DNA of 64,000 nucleotides from Akanthomyces muscarius. Lineage: Eukaryota > Ascomycota > Sordariomycetes > Hypocreales > Cordycipitaceae. The stretch covers positions 3,844,001 to 3,908,000 of the forward strand of contig NC_079245.1 in assembly GCF_028009165.1 (NCBI RefSeq). Direction: 5' to 3'. A program made the translations under genes and the position numbers. This document shows, piece after piece, positions 45,625-56,855 of the stretch; the first letter of the stretch is position 1; each line of letters begins with the position of its first letter. The notes beneath the pieces are model-generated. The model worked only from the letters and a program-made list of their open reading frames with translations. It was not told where the DNA came from and ran no database searches.

Positions 45625-48600
45625 CTATACACTGTCGGTGGTAATCACCAGCTCATTGTCTCTCGGAAAGCACCCGACTACTTCCAGTCTGCCTGTCTCG
45701 TCGTTCGCAGCCAGAGTAATCGCAACCGTAGCTCCATAATATAGCGGATTTCCCTCATAGACCACAATGTCCCTGTTTCTCTTATTCAAATCGAGGATTT
45801 CTTCAATGTTGCTAGTCACGAGATCCACTGCCTCGGAGTCGCTGAGACCTGCATATTTTGCCGTCCAACCGGCCTCTGGTAGCAGGTCATGAATTTTGTA
45901 ATCGGAAGGCATACCTGTAGCAATGTTAGCAGAAGCGCCTGGCCCCTCACAAATGCGACAGCTTCGTACTTAATTCAAGTAATGCCAAGCCAAATTTTAC
46001 GCCAGCTTGTTTGAGATAACTAGCAATGCTGCGCGTAAGTGGCGGTCCCACGAAGCCGTCTCTAGTACGGAAGCTAGTAGGAGCACCACGGTCTTGCGTC
46101 AAAATGACTGGAATACCTGCCGTAGAAAGGTCGTTGGCTACCTGTTTTCCGCTTTGGTCAGTCCTGCTTCACTTAGATTCCGGCCGCTTTTTTATGCTCA
46201 CAAAAGGGGCCTCCATAGCACCAACTATGACAAGGTTTGTTTGTGGGTAGTCTTTTTTTATCCATATCAGTTGCTCAATTTCGTACTGTTTTCCCTTCGG
46301 TTAGTAATCGTGCAAGATGTTCTGACACCTCTAGAATTCTTCGCACGCACCTTGTTATCTGCGTGGACGAGAAGTGGGAGACGGCCCGTGGCTACTCGTC
46401 CATACACAGTCTGGTTATTTTTGCCTAGGCCGTCACTCAACATTTTTCGTAGTTTCCTTATGCCGTTGCTTCCCGTCCCCTCGTCGTTAATCGCAGCATC
46501 GCCTAGTGCCACGTGAAGTGCGACATCTTCCTGAACAATCCCCCCGTGTAGTAGGCTTTTTTTACCGCTCGTCAGAATCTCAACGCTGACGCCAGCTACA
46601 AAGGCGGGACCATCGGTGACAGGGGCCGTAATTGCGCGAGTGATTCCGCCTAGGCGAGCACGGGCAAAGTTCTTGCCATCAAGCAAAGCGGCGTGTTTGG
46701 CATACATGACGCTGTCGGGATTAGCAATATTTTGGCCACTGGCACTGCCATCACCTGTATTCGGGTCCATTGCAATTTCTCTCGCGCCCAGGGCGTTGGT
46801 AAGGGCACTCATTCCGGGGACAACGTGGCCGTTCGTGAGTTGGAGGCTGCCATAACCCTCTGTCGATTCGATTTTCGCGCGGCTGTCTCTACAAACCCCC
46901 AAAGTTCCAGCGCAGACTACTTTACCATCTTCTAGAATCATTTGAAGAGAGCCTGTCTCCGCGACAGACTTCTTGAAAGCCAGTTGGGGAAAGTCTTGGA
47001 AAAACACCCGGCTAATACCGGAGATAACCAGGTTGCCATTCGCCCCAGTCATCGTCTGGCAAGTGCCAACACGAGTCTTTTCGCTAGGTTCATACTTCAC
47101 TTGGGGCTTGACCCGAGGCGGGGCTCCTGCTGCTGAAGGCTGAACCCAGGACGAGCCTGTGCTCTTTTTAACGAGGGCGTCGTTCAATTGCGGAATGCCG
47201 TCGATGAAAACTTGAAGAGGCGTTGCGCCACGATTGAGAGGGTGATCATCCCAAACAACGATGTCAGCATCGTATCCTGTCTTGCAATAACCTACTCGGT
47301 GGTCCTGCTCAATAGCTGCAGCAGGGACAGAGGTGACTGCTTGCAACGCCTTTTCGGCTGGTAGATGGAATGCATGAGCAACAGCCGCCTGCGAAAGCAG
47401 ATACTTGGCGTTGGTAAAAGACTCCACATGATCCGACTTGTATGCCACTTTGATGCCATTTCGGTCAAGAACGTGACCGGCGTAGAGGCTGGGCCAGTAT
47501 GATTCATGCTTGTACAGGCTGAACTCGGCAAACGTAGCGATTGTGATGTTGGGAACTCGCTCTTTCAACAAGCCGGGAACTTGCCATGCTTCTATTGCAT
47601 GATGGAATCCTGAGATTTTGTACCCGAACTCTTCGCTGATGCGAATCATTGTCTCTAGATCTTGGGGCTCATAATTGTGATTGTGTAGTGAGACTTGACC
47701 CCGAAGGAGAGCAACAATGCTCTCTAGCTCGAGATCAAAAGGAAACTTTCCATTTTCAGCTAGAAAGTTGCCTTTGAACTGGAGCGTCCCTTTGTTGGCA
47801 ACGTCCAAGCCCGCACAGTACTCGTCTTGCGACTGCATCACGCCTTTGGCTTTTTGAAAGTGCTCACGCAAATGCCAAGCGTTTCCGAGTCGGCTATACC
47901 CCCACGCGCGCTTCGGATTCTCACCAAGGGCCATTTTCATATACCTGCGACGCTCGTGCTGTGGTATGCCACGCTCAAGAAGTACTTCCTCGACGATCGG
48001 CTCAGCATTGGCACCGCTGTAGAGGGCGTTCTTTACTGGAGCACCCTCGCCTCCAATGAGATTGGCCGAGCCGGGAATAATGAGAGAAGTCGTGACACCG
48101 CCAGATGCGATAACAACCGTTCCATAATCGTATGCTTTGAGTGCATCGATGACGCGCATTTGCCCTGTAACTGCTTTGGTGTCAGGGTGAACCTCGGCAC
48201 TGTCCGAAGTCATTTCCGTTGCTGGCCATGAATGAACCATATGGTGTGAGTGCATGTCTACCAGACCCGGAGTCACATAGCGCCCGTGGAGATTGTAGAG
48301 AACAGCACCCTCAGGGTGGCTTCCATTGCCAGACTTTTCGACGGACTCAATTAGCCCTTTTGAGAAGGTAACGTCCACAGCATAGTTGGTGAAGCTTCCG
48401 CCATCAAAGAGTGTCGCATTTTTCAAGATGATGCGCTGCTTTTGGCCGTACTCTGCGGCCCATCGCGAATTTTGGGTTCTGGAGACGGGGTCAGGCTTGG
48501 AGGGGAAGCGATGGCGAGCTTGGCATTGTTCAAGGGCATTGGCAAATTGTTTGTCGGTTACGCCAGCGAAGACACGAAGGACAGGACGACTTGCAATGCA

Positions 48601-48774
48601 CAGCCAAAACACACAGATTGTAATTACCAGACTCAGGAGTGTTCGGGGTGACAACCAGCGGCGGACTCGTACGCGGCGACGAAGCCGCTCGGTCGGGTAA
48701 GCCGTCGCCTCATATGGAGGTGGCAATGGCACGACTGGCGTAGGCACGAATGTGCTTTCTTTTGTGCTCGCCAT
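45625..48774 (-). CDS. Membrane-anchored amidohydrolase-superfamily enzyme
   Basis: Exons 48774-46351, 46285-46202, 46141-45970 and 45914-45625, 989 residues. The N-terminus is cytosolic and Pro-rich, with a basic stretch (ERLRRRVRVRRW) before one membrane helix (TLLSLVITICVFWLCIAS, about residues 42-60): a type II anchor that would place the enzyme in the secretory lumen or outside the cell. The metal-dependent barrel starts with LHGRYVTPGLVDMHSHH (HxH metal ligands); further His residues are in LHNHNYE and KISGFHHAIEAW, and an Asp in KSDHVESF. A dihydroorotase/imidazolonepropionase-like fold is implied. The C-terminal part (about residues 620-989) is a second, degenerate-looking barrel half. 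Substrate unknown. Three 3' introns all keep frame; the last 96 residues (from 45912) would otherwise look like a separate small gene. Confidence 0.87.
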
Positions 48775-49539
48775 GTTACAATATTCGTGAGCAAAATACA
48801 ATTTTACATGAAAATGGATACTAGACGCTGCGAAATCGACACTCTGTTTGAAAGGATGGAGATTCACAGGCAGGGAGAGGCTCGGGTCGGGTACCCACCC
48901 GGAGGTGTGAGGAGTGCCCGCGTCTAGTCTGCCTTCTGGTCCGCTGGCCAACAAAACACTAATAGTACGGGATACCTAGACAATATGTTAGTGAGCGTGT
49001 AGCAAGCTCCGCCTTCAGAGACGCGTCACTATCGTGGCCATCCCATCATGCGCTGATGGTCAAGGATCTGTGTCTCAGTAGGATGCACGCTTTGATCTAG
49101 AGCCTTAAGGGTCTACAGATGTTCCGTGCACGCTTTCGACCTTTGTTCTCTTTGCCGTCACGAAAGACCAGTTATTGAAAGCGTGCGGCGTGGCATGCCT
49201 TTTAGCGTGCTCTCTCTCCTGTTACTGATATTCTCGCGTTATAGCCAAGGGCAACGCTAATGTTAGTGCTGGCTAGCTACAGCCTCAGGCCGTAGGGCAC
49301 AAACCGTCCCGCCTTTCAAGCACTTTGCAGGTAGAATATTAAATCACGTACATGATGAGACAGAAGGAGCTTGAAATTCGCCGAAACAATCAATTCATAT
49401 CGTAAGAGCTTGTCGACGGAAAATGACTTTGCTGTGCATGAAGTCACGCCAATCCCGTCGAACAATCAGGCAAAGCATTCCGTTTAATCTATGCGCTATC
49501 GCCATTGGGCGTTGTCTGCAGCACGGACTTCTTCCGTAT
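48775..49539. other. Intergenic region
   Basis: About 765 bp. It contains the amidohydrolase promoter and the sugar transporter 3' region. The amidohydrolase frame stays open upstream to 48954 but without a better ATG, so the start was kept at 48774. No gene seen. Confidence 0.6.
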
Positions 49540-51443
49540 CTAAGGAATATTGTTGCCAGCCAAGACGCTATTGTTCTCGTCGCCAGAGCTGGGAGACTTC
49601 TCCTGGTACTCGCGGTGCTCGGCTTCCTCCAAATATTCCGGTTTGAGCTGGCCATGCTTATCGTAGCGATAGGGCTCTTTCAGGGAAATGGATACTGCGT
49701 CAAAAACGTTCGAGGACTTCTTGAAGATGCCATCCATCTCCTCCAGCGAACGGAGTTTAGTCTCGGGAAAGAAGAAATAAACAGATGGGACCATGAAAGC
49801 GTTACTAGAAAAGTCAGCAAATCGAGGACAAGTTTGTTTCTGGAGACAGCAGACTCACATGACAGCGAAAACGACGTAAGTTTTGTAACCAATGTTCGCA
49901 AACGCGATCGGAGTAATCATGACAACCATAAAGTTGAAAATCCAATTACCACTGATACGAAATTAGTATTTATTTGCACCATCGGGAGATTTGCTTCTGG
50001 CTTACCTGGTTGACAAGGCGTTGGTAGGCGCACGAATTTTCAAGGGGACGATCTCAGCGGGATACAACCAGGTCATACCGAGCCAGCCTATGGCAAAAAA
50101 GGAGTTGAAGACAAAAAGAAATACAGCCTGGCCAATGCCGGCTCTTGTATCCCCCAGCGCTTCCAGGCGCCAATTGCAACCAGCAAGAACAGCCATGGAG
50201 ACTGACATGCCAAATGCCTACGATGGATCATAAGTCAGAGATGGCAATACGCCTGTGACATGGGCTTACTTACTCCGAAAAGCATGAGGGGCCGCCGACC
50301 GGTCTTTTCAATGATGAAAATAGGGATAAATGAAGCCAGTAGATACTCCGTCCCGTTGCATGCCGCCAGCAATTTGTTGATGTTCGGGCCTTGTAGCCCA
50401 ACTCTGCCGTAGAGTGTCGGGGCGTAGTAGGTGATGAGATTGATACCAGAGATCTGCTGAAACATTTGATTGACGTAGGCCAGAACCACTCTGTGGAACT
50501 CGCGGTACTCACTCATGTCAAATAAACTGCGATAGGAGCCCTTCGACATTTCAACCACAGTTTCTTTGATGTCGGCAAATTCTTTCTGGATCACCACGTC
50601 GGTGCGAGGCTTTTCGTTCAGAGCCTCCAGCACGTCAAGAGCGTCGTCTTCTCGGCCTGCCATGACCAACCATCGAGGAGATTCTGGTAGATTGGAGATG
50701 GAGACAAAAATAACAACTGCAAACAGGATTTGAAAGGCCAATGGAAAACGCCAGGCGACTTCTTTTTCGCCGATAAAAGCAAAACCTTTCTCAAAATCAG
50801 CATATACAAAGCACCTAAGAGGGTGCTCGCTGTATTTACCGTAGTTGATCCAATAGCTGAGGGCAATACCTCCAGTAATGAGTGAACCTTCGATCATGAC
50901 AAGCTTACCGCGGTCGGACGACTTCGCAGACTCTGACTGCCAAGTAGGAACAGTACTTGTATTAATACCGTTACCAACGCCCGTAACAATGCGTCCCACG
51001 ATGAAATGCGGGAGCTGAAATGCCGTACTCTGCAGAAGCGCCCCAGTCGCCATGGTAAAGCAGCCAATCATAATGGTACGACGACGGCCGAGAGGATTTC
51101 CGATGAAGATGGTGATAATTGCACCCAAGAAACAGCCCAGATTGTAGGCAGCAACGGTGATTCCTTGGTATGTTGAGCGCTTCTGGTACAGTGGTGGATT
51201 GTTCCTCTCCAGCTCTGGGTCCAGATAGATATCTGGAAAGTACTTGTTGAAGGATGGCAAGTCGAGTAGACCACCCGTGATCCCCTGATCATATCCGAAA
51301 AGCCTAATACTCGGGGTTAGTTGATCCAATCTCTTATATCGAGCTTCGCATCGATCTCACAAGAAATCAAGACTGCCGAGAGAACTGATGGCTAGGTTGA
51401 GAGACCGGCCTCTCCAGCCAAAATACTTGGGAAATCCGAACAT
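49540..51443 (-). CDS. MFS sugar/H+ symporter
   Basis: Exons 51443-51361, 51303-50840, 50785-50274, 50217-50006, 49951-49859 and 49804-49540, 542 residues with 12 predicted helices. Sugar-porter signatures: FGYDQGITGGLL in helix 1, GRRRT after helix 2, PESPRWL at the end of helix 6, QQISGINLITYYAPTLY in helix 7, EKTGRRPLMLFG after helix 8 and PETK at the end of helix 12. Similar in pattern to fungal monosaccharide and lactose/glycerol porters; the exact sugar cannot be assigned. The second intron (50839-50786, 54 bp) is a multiple of three without stops, so unspliced transcripts would add 18 residues. The C-terminal tail is long and Glu-rich. Plasma-membrane protein. All joins keep frame. Confidence 0.92.
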
Positions 51444-54110
51444 GGTTATATTCTTGCGAACCAATCACAGTAAGGATGTTAGGAAACAGGAGAGATGAAA
51501 AGAAAATCGATTAGGAGACGGAGGTGCCAGGTTTTATCAGCGATCGGCGCTGGCTATGTTCTGCTACCTCGGACACGTCGTACCAGTTATCTCGTGTCTG
51601 TACATTCTCCAGTTTGCAGCCTTGCGGGGATTCCACATTTGCTCGAATGGGGGTGTGGGTATGAAGCGAGGAGGATGCATGGCAACTGACAAATTGCTTT
51701 TCGGGTGACAGGCTCACAAGCCGGCGGCCTGGTTGGTCGCTTGGCTGCCTGCTGTCAAGTTTAGCGGACAAAGCATATTGACCGAGCGTTGCGTCATGGC
51801 ATGTGAGCGCGCAACTTGAGCACACCCGACCGCATCCAAAATGGAGAAGTGGTGGAGGGTGGTTCCGTTACGTCTGGGTCGCAGTTCTCCATTCTCGCCA
51901 GCTCAGGTTCGCTTTGTACCCGGCCATTGGTGCCCGTTTGCCCGGTTCTGTCCGCCAAGACGTGCCTAGGCACGATAGGGCGATGTACCCGCTAAGAAAA
52001 AACAGCGAAAACTATGTCGGTAATATCCATTTCGTACGCCAAGCAGCAGTCGTCCTCTCTGAGTCGATGCCGTGGAGACCGCTTGGCCCATAACAGACGA
52101 GAGTATGGGGAGCTTCTCCACGCGGCTGTATCGCAACGCGGGACCCAACAGCCACTGATGTCACGCACTAGTTTCGGAAACCTGTGTTCTTTTAAGCTTA
52201 CAAGGCGGGTTCCTGATCAGCGAACGCTTTCCCCCGTCTGATTTGCGTTGCTTGCAGCCTTTAGCCACGGCTGGGTCGACAACGCAACATCTTCCCACAG
52301 CGCCTCAAAAACCGGTTCCATCTAGTCGCGCCGTCCGCATTACGCTGTTTTACAACTGTACTGCTTTCCTAGTAGATTTTTTTCTGCGACGGCTCCGCTC
52401 ATTTCCAGACTCTCCACATGGATTCAACATATATCGAGTTGAATGGATATGGCTTAAGCCACGCACGCAAGCCATAAGCCATACCGCAACTGATGTTCAT
52501 CCCGCAGAAGATGCTGAAGCCGAGCCGTTGCTCACTGGGTCTTACAGGGCTCGGCTTACTTGACACGGTAATCCGTGACTGGCCCCTTGTTGCGGCTGGC
52601 TTGGCACACAGCCTGAAGCAAGCCATGTGAAGGCAGGCATAACTCGTAGTGGGTGAGTGGCTTGCCACGCAGCCGAATCATTCGAAGTTGCAAAATCCTC
52701 CCCCCACCGGTGGAGATTCCCGGAAGCAAGGACCACAAACGCAAAACAAAAAAAAAAAAAAAAAACAAAAAAAAAGGTAAAAGAGACAAGCCTGCATATT
52801 ACAGTAATGTTGGATGCAGCTTCTATTTAATGAACTTTCATTTGACTGGGACGTGCGAAAGTAAGAGTGCATTTGTGAGTGGATAAGAGAGCTTCCACCT
52901 CGACTGTGTAACTACTCGGTAGCGAACTCGCAGTTGGTTGATGTAACGTGAATGAGCCAGCTTTTACTCAACTGCCTCAACCCTCGGCCAATGCCTTCTT
53001 CTTGAAGTGCCAGGCGGGATCACAGTCGCATCAGTAACCCGAGGGTAATTCACGACTCGGAATGGATTCTACCAACTCGAGGAAGGCCTTTGGAGTCCAG
53101 TGGTACTAGCCCGAGTCGTTGGTAATATTGACTGGAAAGTACAGGCGAGATGCAATACATCTGGTTTTTGGGTCCTCCCAGCGGCACAGTAATTCGCGTC
53201 TACGAACACCATGCCTCGCTATCGAACGGAGTTAGGCATGCAAGACCCCGCGCTTGCCAGTTTTAGTGGGCATCAGCGCGAAATGAACTGAAGTTGGAGC
53301 GCCGCTGAGTGAAACGCCAGCAGACCTATTATAGGTGCTCCTGGCGCTGTAACTGCAACCGTCCTTCACTTCGACGGGCCTTACCTCGCACTCTGGCACG
53401 TGCAGTAGGTGCATGCCTGAATTGACAACAGAAATAACGGCCTCGGGATTTGTTTCCCTTCATCTTCACAACCACGTGAATATCCTACGAGGCAGTTGTG
53501 GCTGCTTGCAAATCAGGTCAGCATGTTCTGCATGATGAGTGCCGCTTAAATACGATGCTTGTGATCGGCTGTGTCGGCGAAATGCCTCTTGCGTGTTCCA
53601 GATCAATCCTCGGGCTCCAGTTACGGCGCTGATTCGAAAACCACAAGTCGACAGCGTAATTCAACCCGTAGTTGATATATACGCTTTTGCCCGACTGCAG
53701 TATTTCTGTAATATTCATGTCCTGGCGCCATTGCTCCATGGGACAAGTAGGCCACGGCGTGAAGCCTCGGGCGAAGCTGGGCAAAGCATTCCTCAGGTTT
53801 TTCTTCGGGTAGATGGCCAGAGACATGCATTCTCACGAGCAACGGCGCGAATTTATTGAGGGACTTCGCAAATCAGAAGCTTCGTATTACGAAGGATAGG
53901 TCATTGCAGCTAATTAGCACATGTCACAGTTCCGTATACACTTTTGGGTCTCAATAGCGGGTAACAACGTTCCTTCATCATTCAGGTTGCAGTAAATTTG
54001 TATTATTTATTTACAATCAAGTACAATAGCTATCACTGTAGCGAGACCAGTCGAAACACACATTCTGGACGACCAACGCCGTCGCGCCATAAATCCATCT
54101 AAGTGGTTCT
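51444..54110. other. Long intergenic region (2.7 kb)
   Basis: Between the sugar transporter promoter and the OPT gene 3' end. Frames such as 51803-52093 (+), 52243-52563 (+) and 53518-53859 (both strands) have no domain. An A-rich run lies at 52743-52775. No gene recognised. Confidence 0.55.
52743..52775 (+). repeat. Poly-A-rich tract
   Basis: Two A runs (18 and 9) separated by single C. Low-complexity; could be the fossil tail of a retroposed sequence, but no recognisable retroelement precedes it. Confidence 0.7.
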
Positions 54111-56855
54111 CTAATACCAGCTGTCAGGTCCAAAGTAACCCTTCGCCGGCATCTCAGTCAAGCGAACAAGCGGAGCGTCACCGCCGCCACCATCCATGGT
54201 GTTGCCATTGACGAGATTACCCCACCAGTTAATATCGACCTCCTTCCACTGCACAGCAAAGAAAATAATGATGGCCGAGAAGGCAACGCCGCCTTGGAGG
54301 CCGGCGGCGAGAACGTAGTTGTACTTCTCCCACCACGCCAACTTGTAGCGCCTGAGATACCACATAAACGCGATCGACATGTAGACGGAGCCAACCCAGT
54401 AGGACAGGTTGGTAGGTGCCCAGGTAATCATACCATTGAAAACAAGCGAAGGGTGAACGTGCTTAAGCCAAGAAATCGGGGTAAACAATCCGATGTTGAG
54501 CACGGCGAAAAGACCAGCGGGTAAAGACGACTTGGCGCCCGAGCGCATGTTCGGTCCAAAGCGCTTGACGGTCCACCAAGCCAGCGCAACGAGGAAACCA
54601 AGCAGGAAGCAGTATTTCATAGCAGGGTAGAGTTGAGAGAAGACTCGCTCAGGACCGAGCGCGCCCCAGACAACCGATGACGAGAAGAAGACAACTGCAG
54701 AGCCAGCACATGTGAAGCGTTGTTTCTGGTCTGGTGTGCAAATACCTTCGATATTGTGGTCAACAAAGTTCACAACGGCATAGCAGACGAGGGCAGTAAT
54801 GAAGGCGCTGGTGACCTGGCCACGGTACATGGCACGTGGGGGCACTTTAGCATAAAAGCCCATCTTTTGATCGCCAAGGTAGTTATCAGCTTGGCCATTA
54901 ATATTATAGCCAAAAGCCTTGACGAACATAAGCGCTTCAGGGTGACCAGGAAGTGCATAGCCAACAATAAGTTCCGTAACAACGTTCAGGCCTTCCGTCG
55001 TTCCAGAGATGGCGTAAAGATAACTCATAGGGACAAGGAAAACCAGGTTCAAGCCAATCACGAAGAAAATAGTCCAAACTGGGGTATCGAGTTGTGTCCA
55101 AGTCGTCAGGATAATGATGGAGAAAATGAAGGCAATCAGGGCAATGGAAAGGAACCACCAGTCAGGCACTTCAGGATAGGCGCGCATGAGGTCGGTAAGT
55201 GGGTTGTCAAAGCCATCGTAGATCGACTCGTCATAGCTCGCCAAAGCACTGAACTCTCTTCTGGCTTCGCCGAAGCGGCCGGTGAGAACAGCTTTGGTGA
55301 TGCGAGCAGTTCCGCCGCCAGTACGCTTGATCATGGAGCCAGCTGAACCCAACATGGATTTGGTAGAACGAAGAAGAGGTCGCCAGGCGTCCAAGCAGAT
55401 GAAGACCATAGTGAGAGGATAAAAGGCAAAGAATGCACCGTACAGCATCAGGTTACCAGCTGAATAGAAAGCAGGCGAGTATTCCTGGTAAGCTGTCTCG
55501 TTGATGATAGCGGTGCCTGGAACAAGGATCCTCTGGATCTCATAGTGGCCACCGGTATTGTTGAAAATGCCAGATGAGTTGATGGGTAGGTAGGCAGTGT
55601 TGCTGATGTTCGTGAAATAAAGGCCAATAATAATAAGACCTCCCAGAACAGCTCCCAAGAACTGTTGCAAAGTAGCAAAGAACGGGCTCTGCAGAGGTTG
55701 GACAACGTAGCTCATAACGTTCCAGTCGAATGTGGGGATAGGATTGAAGCCTAGGCCTTGCTGTGAGCCAGTAATGAGATTGACTTTGAAGTTGTTCGGT
55801 GCGATCCAGCACATCCACGCAAATGTGCTTAGTGCAGTGAACAGGTAGTCCGGGATCCAGAAGTAGACGAACATGGCGCCAAAGACAATAAAAAAGAACT
55901 TATAGCGCGTCAGCGTCCAACCGTGGATGGACTCGCGGGCCTCGCCGACAAGAAGCGCTCTATTGAGGGCGACCGTTGGCAGAACACTGGGCCAGATAGC
56001 TTCAACGGGGTAGATAACGAAGCGGCGCATAAGCCCCGAAAACCCGATACCCATCATTTGAGTTGAGAGCAGAAGAAGGATTCCGTATCCAGGGTTGAGC
56101 CACTTGTCTTGGTAGAAAATCTCTTGTGTCTGCAGGTTATAAAAGACATAAGCGGTACCAAGACTAACGTTAAAGATGATGGTTGACAGCATCTGCTCTT
56201 TGTACGTCCAAGGCCCTGGGTTGAGAGAGATGCGCTGGCCGCGGACAGTGAAGCCCCAGTCTGGTAGGATAAACGCCAACGCAAGACCGCAAGGGTACAG
56301 GAGAATCTGAATAACGGCCGACGTAATGGTGATACTCGGAAAACGTGACTGGAACAGTGCATTGGTGAACTGGCCGATAACAGCCCAGATGTATCCCAAC
56401 AAATGAGCCCGGATTGTCTCGCACGTCATGTCCGGGTCGTCTTCCGGGGTGGTGATGGAGCGCACCTCTGGGTATGGCGAATAGAACCGATTGAGAGCTG
56501 CCTCAGTTCGAATTTCCAGAGACCAGTCTTCCTCTGCACCTTTGTCCAAGGGCCCCTCCAGGAGAAGCTGTATCTTCTCGCGAGTCGCCGCGGGAAAATT
56601 GTAGTCGTACTCGTGGTAGTCGAGCATCTCGATCAGAATTTGGCGAGCTTCCTCAGTCGAGATTTCGTCAATCCGGCCGACGACATACTGGAGATCGTCG
56701 CGAGGGGCGACAGCGTTCTCACCATCGCCTCCAAACGCAGAGACAACATGGGCCAGATCGGGCCCTTTGTGGTCGAGCCTGTCATCAGGGGAATGGGTTG
56801 GCGACCCGCTGTCGTGAGCGACAATGTCTTGCCCGTAAGGTGTCTTTTCAGCCAT
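54111..56855 (-). CDS. OPT-family oligopeptide transporter
   Basis: Single exon, 914 residues. Proton-coupled uptake of small peptides (tetra-/pentapeptides, possibly glutathione) at the plasma membrane. Acidic N-terminal region to about residue 150, then 12-16 membrane helices. Landmarks of the PT clade: NPGPWTYKEQM near residue 205 (family consensus NPGPFNxKEH), SYVVQPLQSPFFATLQQ near residue 385, and KMGFYAKVPPRAMYRGQ near residue 670, where the family usually has KxGxYMKxPPR. The tail ends YFGPDSWY, typical for the family. Length is normal for fungal OPTs. No defects. Transcribed away from the polyketide synthase relics, separated from them by 3.7 kb. Confidence 0.94.
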   Translation of the reverse strand: MAEKTPYGQDIVAHDSGSPTHSPDDRLDHKGPDLAHVVSAFGGDGENAVAPRDDLQYVVGRIDEISTEEARQILIEMLDYHEYDYNFPAATREKIQLLLEGPLDKGAEEDWSLEIRTEAALNRFYSPYPEVRSITTPEDDPDMTCETIRAHLLGYIWAVIGQFTNALFQSRFPSITITSAVIQILLYPCGLALAFILPDWGFTVRGQRISLNPGPWTYKEQMLSTIIFNVSLGTAYVFYNLQTQEIFYQDKWLNPGYGILLLLSTQMMGIGFSGLMRRFVIYPVEAIWPSVLPTVALNRALLVGEARESIHGWTLTRYKFFFIVFGAMFVYFWIPDYLFTALSTFAWMCWIAPNNFKVNLITGSQQGLGFNPIPTFDWNVMSYVVQPLQSPFFATLQQFLGAVLGGLIIIGLYFTNISNTAYLPINSSGIFNNTGGHYEIQRILVPGTAIINETAYQEYSPAFYSAGNLMLYGAFFAFYPLTMVFICLDAWRPLLRSTKSMLGSAGSMIKRTGGGTARITKAVLTGRFGEARREFSALASYDESIYDGFDNPLTDLMRAYPEVPDWWFLSIALIAFIFSIIILTTWTQLDTPVWTIFFVIGLNLVFLVPMSYLYAISGTTEGLNVVTELIVGYALPGHPEALMFVKAFGYNINGQADNYLGDQKMGFYAKVPPRAMYRGQVTSAFITALVCYAVVNFVDHNIEGICTPDQKQRFTCAGSAVVFFSSSVVWGALGPERVFSQLYPAMKYCFLLGFLVALAWWTVKRFGPNMRSGAKSSLPAGLFAVLNIGLFTPISWLKHVHPSLVFNGMITWAPTNLSYWVGSVYMSIAFMWYLRRYKLAWWEKYNYVLAAGLQGGVAFSAIIIFFAVQWKEVDINWWGNLVNGNTMDGGGGDAPLVRLTEMPAKGYFGPDSWY

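Noticed and set aside
45625..45912. Separate small gene of 95 residues
   Set aside because: It joins in phase through a good donor/acceptor pair to the amidohydrolase and forms its C-terminus.
54720..55346. Long + strand frame inside the OPT gene
   Set aside because: Antisense shadow of an intact, clearly identified transporter.
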